From Necropsobacter massiliensis (GTDB lineage Bacteria > Pseudomonadota > Gammaproteobacteria > Enterobacterales > Pasteurellaceae), in contig NZ_LN776183.1 in assembly GCF_000827595.2 (NCBI RefSeq), positions 310,001 to 374,000 of the forward strand: a DNA stretch of 64,000 nt. Reading direction: 5' to 3'. The translations under genes and the position numbers were made by a program. Positions 58,051-64,000 of the stretch are shown here, in pieces. The stretch's first letter is position 1, and the number at the start of each line of letters is the position of its first letter. Below the pieces are notes generated by a model. It was given only the letters and a program-made list of their open reading frames with translations, was not told the origin of the DNA and searched no databases.

Positions 58051-58536
58051 TTATAAAGTGGCTAAATCACGGTCAATATAGTACAGCGAACGACCGTCTT
58101 CACCAACCAAATTAAATTTATCCAAAATGCTGCTGAAGAGTTTTTCTTCTTCGTGTTGTTCCGCTACATACCATTGTAAAAAGTTGAAACTGGAATAGTC
58201 TTTGTGGGCAAATGTCACTTCCACCAGTTCGTTGATTTTCGCGGTCACGAATTTTTCGTGTTCCAGAATAATTTCAAACACTTCTTTCAGTGATTGATAA
58301 TCATTTTTCGGTGCGTCAATGGCGCCTAATAGCGGCAGCCCACCGGTTTCGCTGATATAAGTGAAGAGTTTTTGCATGTGCGACATTTCTTCATCGGCAT
58401 GGCGCAATAAAAATGCCGCCGCGCCTTCATAGCCTTTTTGCTCACACCAAGCGCTCATTTGTAAATAGATATTGGATGAATAAAATTCCAGATTAATTTG
58501 TTCGTTGAGTTTTTCACTAATCGCATGATTTAACAT
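58051..58536 (-). CDS. ftnA: Ferritin, first of a tandem pair
   Basis: A 161-residue ferritin close to the next gene and to E. coli FtnA, sharing [34 protein letters not shown] and [14 protein letters not shown], with a complete ferroxidase centre. ATG 58536 follows AAGGAG. Two different ferritins suggest hetero-oligomers, which is inference. Confidence 0.93.
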   Translation of the reverse strand: MLNHAISEKLNEQINLEFYSSNIYLQMSAWCEQKGYEGAAAFLLRHADEEMSHMQKLFTYISETGGLPLLGAIDAPKNDYQSLKEVFEIILEHEKFVTAKINELVEVTFAHKDYSSFNFLQWYVAEQHEEEKLFSSILDKFNLVGEDGRSLYYIDRDLATL

Positions 58537-58576
58537 AACAAACTCCTTTCCTTGATAAATTGATCACAGCGGCATC

Positions 58577-58604
58577 AGTTTAACGGTTTTTTTACATATT
58601 GCAA
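58577..58604 (-). promoter_or_regulatory. Putative promoter of the ferritin pair
   Basis: On the minus strand TTGCAA (58604-58599) and TAAACT (58582-58577) are 16 bases apart, 41 bases before the ATG. I saw no convincing Fur box nearby. The 319-base gap 58537-58855 otherwise holds AT-rich promoter DNA and the palindrome listed next. Confidence 0.5.
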
Positions 58605-58746
58605 GTTTTATTTCATGTAACTCATTAATTTCAAAGAGTATTTTTAATGGAAATTATTCTTGTTTAACAAATAAAGATACGAATTGTTAACAACAATGCC
58701 ACTGCCTTGACTAATATTTTTAAGGCATAACATTATTTATTATTGG

Positions 58747-58761
58747 TTGAAAGTCTTTCAA
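58747..58761. promoter_or_regulatory. Perfect 7-1-7 palindrome upstream of the pirin gene
   Basis: TTGAAAG-T-CTTTCAA is a perfect inverted repeat, 34 bases before a TATAAT (58795-58800) on the plus strand. It is placed like an activator or repressor site for the pirin gene; the regulator is unknown. Confidence 0.45.
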
Positions 58762-58855
58762 TATTATCTATATTTATTAATTTAAAGTTAATTATATAAT
58801 GGTATCAAATTGACCGATAGACGGCTTAACAAGAGGGATAGGTAAGGAGCAGGCA

Positions 58856-59725
58856 ATGAAAAAAGTCGCAGCCGTGCGCAACGCGCCGGCAAAACATTGG
58901 GTTGGTAACGGTTTCCATGTGCATTCTATGTTCAGTTATCAGGAGAAACATAACAATCTCAGTCCGTTTTTATTAATGGATTACAATCCGCCGTGTTATT
59001 TTGACGGCGGGCGTCGTACTGATTTTCGCGGCGTCGGTGAGCATCCGCATCGCGGTTTTGAAACGGTGACAATCGCGTATCAGGGCGAAGTTACACATAA
59101 AGATTCTTATGGCGGCGGCGGAACGATCGGTACTGGTGATGTGCAGTGGATGACCGCCGGAGCGGGATTAATGCACCAAGAATATCATTCCGCAGACTAT
59201 TCGCAAAGCGGCGGTCTGTTTGAGATGGTGCAACTGTGGGTAAATCTGCCGGCTAAAGATAAAATGACGACGCCGAAATATCAGGCGATTAAATCCGCCG
59301 ACATTCCGGTGCTACAATTCGCAGGTAATGCGGGCTGTGCGCGTATCATCGCAGGTGAGCTGGATAAGGTAAAAGGCGCGGCGACAACATTCACACCGGT
59401 GAATATGTGGGATGTGACAATAAGCGGCGGTAAATCGCATGAGTTTGTGGTGCCGGAGTCGCATAATCTGATTATTCTTGTATTAGACGGCTCGGTACGG
59501 ATTAACGATGCACATATTGCCCGCCATAGTCAGTTGGTAACCTTTGAACGGGGCGGCGCCGATGTGAAAATTCAGGCGAATAACAACGCGAAGTTATTAT
59601 TGTTGAGCGGCGAACCGATTGATGAACCGCTTGTTGGTTACGGACCTTTTGTGATGAACAGTAAGGCGGAAATTTTGCAGGCGATACGCGATGTGCAAAG
59701 CGGTAAATTCGGGCAAATCGCCTGA
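58856..59725 (+). CDS. Pirin family protein
   Basis: The 289-residue protein has two cupin-like halves. The N-terminal half carries the metal ligands in EHPHRGFETVT and MHQEYHS (His, His, His, Glu). Bacterial pirins include quercetin dioxygenases and enzyme regulators, but the natural substrate is usually unknown. AAGGAGCAGGCA precedes the ATG at 58856. It is transcribed alone, ending at a strong terminator. Confidence 0.87.
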   Translation: MKKVAAVRNAPAKHWVGNGFHVHSMFSYQEKHNNLSPFLLMDYNPPCYFDGGRRTDFRGVGEHPHRGFETVTIAYQGEVTHKDSYGGGGTIGTGDVQWMTAGAGLMHQEYHSADYSQSGGLFEMVQLWVNLPAKDKMTTPKYQAIKSADIPVLQFAGNAGCARIIAGELDKVKGAATTFTPVNMWDVTISGGKSHEFVVPESHNLIILVLDGSVRINDAHIARHSQLVTFERGGADVKIQANNNAKLLLLSGEPIDEPLVGYGPFVMNSKAEILQAIRDVQSGKFGQIA

Positions 59726-59746
59726 ACGAAAAACTGCGCTGAAACT

Positions 59747-59789
59747 GACCGCACTTTGGTTAGAATAAAAAAAGTGCGGTCGATTTTTT
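59747..59789. terminator. Paired uptake signals between the pirin gene and kdsC
   Basis: GACCGCACTTT (59747-59757) pairs with AAAGTGCGGTC (59771-59781), followed by a T run. It lies between convergent genes. Confidence 0.85.
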
Positions 59790-59797
59790 ACATCGTT

Positions 59798-60346
59798 TTA
59801 TTGCGCCATATTTTCCACGGTTTTCAAAAATCCTTGTGCGGTGGCATACACATCGGTTTTGCCCTGTGCGCGTAAAATCAGATCCGACATTTCACGAAAC
59901 GCACCTTTACCGCCGTGCAGTTCCAGCACATGATCGGCACAATCTTGCACATAGTTCATGGCGTCACCTACAGCAAAGGTCAGACCGCAGACCGCAAAGG
60001 CAGGCAGATCCACGCTGTCATCGCCGATATAGGCGGTTTGTTCCGCGCTGACACCGGCTTGTCGCATCAGCTCAAGGCAGGCGCTTTCTTTTTCCAGTTT
60101 ACCGAGCAGAAACAGGGTAATGCCAAGATCGTCGAGGCGTTTGCGCAAAATAGCAGAATCCCGTCCGGACAGTACGGCAACTTGAATGCCGTTTTCCATA
60201 AGCATGCGGATGCCCAGACCATCGCGCACATGAAAACTTTTCAGTGCCTCGCCGTGGGCATTATAATGTAGCAAGCCATCGGTCAATACGCCGTCCACAT
60301 CGCTTATCACCAGTTTTATTTTCTGTAGTTTTTCATTGTTAATCAT
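59798..60346 (-). CDS. kdsC: KDO-8-phosphate phosphatase
   Basis: KdsC removes phosphate from KDO-8-P in lipopolysaccharide core synthesis. From ATG 60346 it has 182 residues, the tetrameric C0-type HAD fold without a cap. Motifs: DVDGVLTDG (nucleophile Asp), VLSGRDS, the Lys in LGKLEKE and YIGDDSVDLP. H. influenzae HI1679, its best-studied homologue, is the same size. It begins four bases after the kdsD stop. Confidence 0.95.
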   Translation of the reverse strand: MINNEKLQKIKLVISDVDGVLTDGLLHYNAHGEALKSFHVRDGLGIRMLMENGIQVAVLSGRDSAILRKRLDDLGITLFLLGKLEKESACLELMRQAGVSAEQTAYIGDDSVDLPAFAVCGLTFAVGDAMNYVQDCADHVLELHGGKGAFREMSDLILRAQGKTDVYATAQGFLKTVENMAQ

Positions 60347-60350
60347 AATG

Positions 60351-61286
60351 TTAGCTCGAAAATTCAATTAAACCGACCACTTGATTATTATCATCTACCG
60401 CAACCAGAGAGTGAATTTTATGCGCTTTCATAAAGTTTTCCGCTTCTGCCAGATAAGTGTTGTAATTAATGCTCTTCGGATTGGATGTCATCAGATTCTG
60501 CGCGGTTTTGTTCAGCGTTTGCGCGCCGTTGGCTGTTAGCGCACGGCGAATGTCGCCGTCGGTGATGATGCCTTTCAACATGTTATCTTGCATAACCAAC
60601 GCGACGCCCATACGTCCTTCGTTCATTATGGTCAAACAGTCGGTAAAGCCGGTTGTCGGTTGGACTATCGGCAGGCGAGTTTGCATTTGATCTTTCACTC
60701 GGCACAGTAAACGGCGACCCAAACTGCCACCCGGGTGAAACTTGGCAAAGTCGGCGGGGCGGAAATTGCGTGCGGTAATCAGTGATACCGCCAGCGCATC
60801 GCCCAATGCCAGGGTTATCAGGGCGGAAGTGGTGGGGGCAAGGTTGTTCGGACAGACTTCGCGTTCCACCGTAATATCCAGTACATAATCGGCATGTGTT
60901 GCCAGCGTGGAATGTTTGTTGCTGGTTAGGGCGATAATCTTATTGCCGAAGTTTTTCAGACTGGGGATCAGTTTGTTCACATCATCGGTTTCGCCGCTGT
61001 AAGAAATCAGCATCACGATGTCAATCGGTTTGAGCATACCTAGATCGCCGTGAAAGGCTTCGGTTGGATGCAAAAAGAAGCTCGGCGTACCGGTAGAAGC
61101 GAACGTGGCGACCATTTTCTTGCCGATTAAGCCTGATTTTCCAATTCCGCCGACGACCAAACGTCCTTTGCAGTGCAGAATAAGATCTACTACGTCATTG
61201 AAACTGTTGTCCAAATTCCGGCTTAATTGAGCCAGCGCATGTTCTTCAACCCGCAGGGTATCGCGAGCGATTTGTAAGTAATCCAT
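60351..61286 (-). CDS. kdsD: Arabinose-5-phosphate isomerase
   Basis: KdsD converts ribulose-5-P to arabinose-5-P, the start of KDO synthesis. The 311-residue protein (ATG 61286) has an N-terminal SIS domain (GIGKSGLIGKKMVATFASTG, HGDLGM, ISYSGETDD) and two C-terminal CBS domains. It is directly upstream of kdsC, so two KDO steps share a transcript. E. coli KdsD is 328 residues; GutQ is a paralogue, but the kdsC pairing favours KdsD. Confidence 0.94.
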   Translation of the reverse strand: MDYLQIARDTLRVEEHALAQLSRNLDNSFNDVVDLILHCKGRLVVGGIGKSGLIGKKMVATFASTGTPSFFLHPTEAFHGDLGMLKPIDIVMLISYSGETDDVNKLIPSLKNFGNKIIALTSNKHSTLATHADYVLDITVEREVCPNNLAPTTSALITLALGDALAVSLITARNFRPADFAKFHPGGSLGRRLLCRVKDQMQTRLPIVQPTTGFTDCLTIMNEGRMGVALVMQDNMLKGIITDGDIRRALTANGAQTLNKTAQNLMTSNPKSINYNTYLAEAENFMKAHKIHSLVAVDDNNQVVGLIEFSS

Positions 61287-61379
61287 AGTCTGATCCTTAA
61301 TCAAAAAAGTGCGCTCATTTTAACCCATGTTAAACTTTAACTCTATATTTTCTATCGGATTTACGTTATACTGCGCGCC

Positions 61380-61776
<397 letters not shown>

Positions 61777-61788
61777 ATTTATTCGGAG

Positions 61789-61822
61789 AAAAGCCTTTCG
61801 ACAGCTGTCGGAAGGCTTTTTT
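61789..61822. terminator. Terminator after rnpB, shared with dld
   Basis: AAAAGCCTT-T-CGACAG meets CTGTCG-G-AAGGCTTTT and ends in TTTTTT at 61817-61822. It lies between convergent rnpB and dld. Confidence 0.88.
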
Positions 61823-61830
61823 GCTGCTGG

Positions 61831-63522
61831 TTACGCCCAGTGTTTTTTCTTGGATGTCTGACCGATTCCCGGATTGAAACTGTTAGTTGGATCCAGCGTT
61901 TGATAAAACTTGCGCAGTTCGGGCTTCGCCTGATACAAATGCCCCACATTGTGTTCCGCCGGATATTGTGCGCCGCGCTTATCCAATAATGCCAGCATTG
62001 CGTGTTCCAGCGCCATACAGTCATTACCTTTTTTAACAATATAATCCTGATGAAACACATGACACATAAAATGACCGTAGTACAGTTTGTGGCTGAGTTT
62101 GTTTTCGATTTCCGGTGGCAGTGTTTCAAACCAATCCTGATCATTACGGCGCAAAGCCACATCAAGGGCGACAATATCTTCTACCGTATCGCCGTGCACC
62201 GCACGGTAGCGCACCGCAGCGGAAGCCACGGCAAAACGGTGCAGCATCGCCGCCTGCGTTTCAACCGCATCGCAACGGAAATAATCGCCTTTAGTTTGAG
62301 CGGAAAAATAGCGCTGTAAATAGTCTTCGGCTTCCTGTACGCCGCTGCCGCCCATTTTAATAATCAAATGATGTTCATATTGATGACGGTAATCCCACAG
62401 GCGTTTAGGCAAATGTTGCGGTAATAATCCGGACAGTTTTTGTAGCAGTTTATCGCTGAAATCGCGCGGCAGAAAACGCAGCTTTTTGGCAATCCGATCA
62501 GTTTTGGCTTTCAGCGCAAATAGTTTCGGTAATCGGTGCGTACCGAATTTTTTGATCACCCAAAACGTATCTTTGCCGTATTTCGCCGCCATATCAAAAG
62601 CATCGCGATGAATATATTCGCCGGAAATCGGCAGCTGGGTGAAATTTGCCAACATATAACGGCGAATGTCGTTCAGTACCGTAGTTTGGTTGGTGCCGAT
62701 ATAAAAAACGGCGGTTTCTTTTTCCAATGGAAAGGTATCCAGACGAACGGCGAAAACGGCCAGTTTTCCTGCACAACCGGAGGCTTCATAATGTCGCGCC
62801 GGATCGGCATTAAAACGAGCCGGACTGGCTTCGTCAATTTGGCGCACGTGTTGACAATAGGCATGGTCATGACCTTTGCCGCAATTTTGTGCAATATCGT
62901 CAGGTTGATAACGCCGATTTTCCAGATTGCTTAATATTTCTTCCGGCTGCTTGCCGAGCTCAATGCCCAGATGATTGTGCAATGTCAGCTCGCCTTTTGC
63001 ATTTAATTGGGCATATAGCGCCATTTCCGTATAAGCCGGTCCCCGCTGCACCAGTGCGCCGCCGGAATTATTACAAATGCCGCCGATCACGGAAGCACCG
63101 ATACAGGATGAGCCGATGACCGAGTGCGGTTCTCGCCCGTGAGATTTCAACTGAATTTCCAGCTCATTGAGGGTGGAACCGGGCAGGCAAACCGCCTGTT
63201 CGGCATGATTGATTAATTGGATACCGTCAATACGCATGGCATTAATAATCACAATATCCCGTTCATAATCATTGCCGTTAGGAGTTGAGCCACCGGTCAG
63301 CCCGGTATTGGCCGCCTGCGTGATCACAATAGCATCGGCGGCTACACAAGTTTGCAGCAGACGCCAGAATTCAACCAGGGTCGCAGGACGGACAACGGCG
63401 ACGGCATTGCCCGTGCCAAAGCGATAACCGCTGCGATAGGGTTCGGTTTTGGCGGGATCGGTAATAATATGGGAAGCACCGACAATCTGAGTCAGGGCGG
63501 CGATCAGCTGTTGTGTTGTCAT
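61831..63522 (-). CDS. dld: Quinone-dependent D-lactate dehydrogenase
   Basis: A peripheral inner-membrane flavoenzyme that oxidises D-lactate to pyruvate and passes electrons to quinone. The 563-residue protein (E. coli 571) has the FAD-binding PCMH domain (VVRPATLVEFWRLL, TGLTGGSTP, SSCIGASVIGGICNNSGGAL) and the Dld-type membrane-binding region with basic stretches. ATG 63522 follows AAGGACAA. Its gap to matP (63523-63627) shows nothing else. Confidence 0.95.
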   Translation of the reverse strand: MTTQQLIAALTQIVGASHIITDPAKTEPYRSGYRFGTGNAVAVVRPATLVEFWRLLQTCVAADAIVITQAANTGLTGGSTPNGNDYERDIVIINAMRIDGIQLINHAEQAVCLPGSTLNELEIQLKSHGREPHSVIGSSCIGASVIGGICNNSGGALVQRGPAYTEMALYAQLNAKGELTLHNHLGIELGKQPEEILSNLENRRYQPDDIAQNCGKGHDHAYCQHVRQIDEASPARFNADPARHYEASGCAGKLAVFAVRLDTFPLEKETAVFYIGTNQTTVLNDIRRYMLANFTQLPISGEYIHRDAFDMAAKYGKDTFWVIKKFGTHRLPKLFALKAKTDRIAKKLRFLPRDFSDKLLQKLSGLLPQHLPKRLWDYRHQYEHHLIIKMGGSGVQEAEDYLQRYFSAQTKGDYFRCDAVETQAAMLHRFAVASAAVRYRAVHGDTVEDIVALDVALRRNDQDWFETLPPEIENKLSHKLYYGHFMCHVFHQDYIVKKGNDCMALEHAMLALLDKRGAQYPAEHNVGHLYQAKPELRKFYQTLDPTNSFNPGIGQTSKKKHWA

Positions 63523-63627
63523 TATTTATTGTCCTTATTTTACGAATAATTAACAATATTATAACAACACAAGCCAAGAGCGGGTAAAAAATGCGATAAA
63601 AGTGTGAGACAGTTAACAAAGTTTTTG

Positions 63628-64000
63628 TTATTTGAGTAAATCTTTCAATCCGGCTTTCATGGCGGACATTTGATTTTCATACAGTGCCTTGCTTTCCCGC
63701 TCATCAATCATATAGGTGATGGTTTCTGACAACGTCATTTTCATTTTACGGGAATATTTTGATAATCTAAGCCAGACCGCATATTCCAGATCAATGGATT
63801 TTTTCTTGGTGGACTGTTTTTCCGCATTGAAAAAGCGTTTTCGTCTGGCGCGGATTGCCTGATCCAGTTTAACGGTTAAATCCGGCGACAGATGGTTTGT
63901 AATCCATTGTTCGATTTGCGCTGGATAATTCTGCGCGCCGGACAGCTGTGTTACGATTTCATCGCGCAAACTGCGTTCCGCATAACGGGTAATATTTTCT
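63628..64000 (-). CDS. matP: Macrodomain Ter protein MatP, N-terminus beyond window
   Basis: The frame stays open to the right edge. The visible 123 residues begin ENITRYAERSL, matching residues about 26 onward of E. coli MatP (150). The DNA-binding RARRKRFFNAEKQ and KKSIDLEYAVWLRLSK with TLSETI (ribbon-helix-helix) are conserved. MatP binds matS sites and condenses the terminus region, so this gene says nothing by itself on where the window lies. Confidence 0.92.
   Translation of the reverse strand, partial: ENITRYAERSLRDEIVTQLSGAQNYPAQIEQWITNHLSPDLTVKLDQAIRARRKRFFNAEKQSTKKKSIDLEYAVWLRLSKYSRKMKMTLSETITYMIDERESKALYENQMSAMKAGLKDLLK

Noticed and set aside
58551-58568. An FNR or CRP site in the ferritin leader (TTGATAAATTGATCACA)
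   Set aside because: The spacing between half sites is wrong for FNR, and only one CRP half is present.

Overview
The window is a chromosomal segment from a gamma-proteobacterium of the family Pasteurellaceae. The strongest sign is the 9-base DNA uptake signal AAGTGCGGT / ACCGCACTT. By eye I count about forty copies on the two strands, against less than one expected by chance. This is the Haemophilus-influenzae-type signal, so the source belongs with Haemophilus, Aggregatibacter, Pasteurella, Basfia or Actinobacillus succinogenes; the species cannot be fixed from this alone. Gene orders shared with H. influenzae and E. coli support the family call. I see no phage, insertion sequence, CRISPR array or integrase, so this is mostly core genome.

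Layout. 1-9016 is the E. coli-like ycc neighbourhood (yccS, yccF, mgsA, yccT, acyP, tusE, yccA, tRNA-Ser), with mgsA frameshifted and a Fur-controlled Mn/Fe ABC transporter set between acyP and tusE. 9085-16781 holds ybhA and the selenocysteine formate dehydrogenase locus (fdxGHI, fdhE, divergent fdhD). 17005-19496 is a copper export unit whose chaperone-like and ATPase reading frames join by a -1 shift. 19550-26640 carries a permease, two small membrane proteins, the helicase HrpA and a Bcr-type exporter. 26735-30911 has ppnN, queF, a zinc-ribbon protein, yqcC and truC. 31015-32695 has ornithine carbamoyltransferase, a UPF0181 protein and cspD. 32847-37411 is a macA-macB-TolC-like efflux operon. 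After glnS and ycgN comes the glycogen operon glgB-glgX-glgC-glgA-glgP (40434-50180), preceded by what looks like a malQ remnant. 50338-64000 contains dedA, rplY, a LysR regulator, topA, uspE, fnr, two ferritins, a pirin, kdsC/kdsD, the RNase P RNA, dld and the start of matP.

How the parts work together. Several units serve anaerobic and redox life: formate dehydrogenase with its maturation factors, the oxygen sensor FNR with a likely autoregulatory site, and quinone-linked D-lactate dehydrogenase. Metal handling recurs: Fur-type Mn/Fe import, copper export behind a MerR-type promoter, and ferritin storage. The glg operon covers glycogen synthesis and breakdown. Many gene ends carry inverted pairs of the uptake signal that can fold as intrinsic terminators.

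Items most worth a second look are the inverted copA frameshift arrangement, the broken mgsA, the metal transporter inserted into the ycc block, the QseB/PmrA-type direct repeat ahead of macA, the malQ remnant, and an orphan plus-strand terminator that may end a small RNA.
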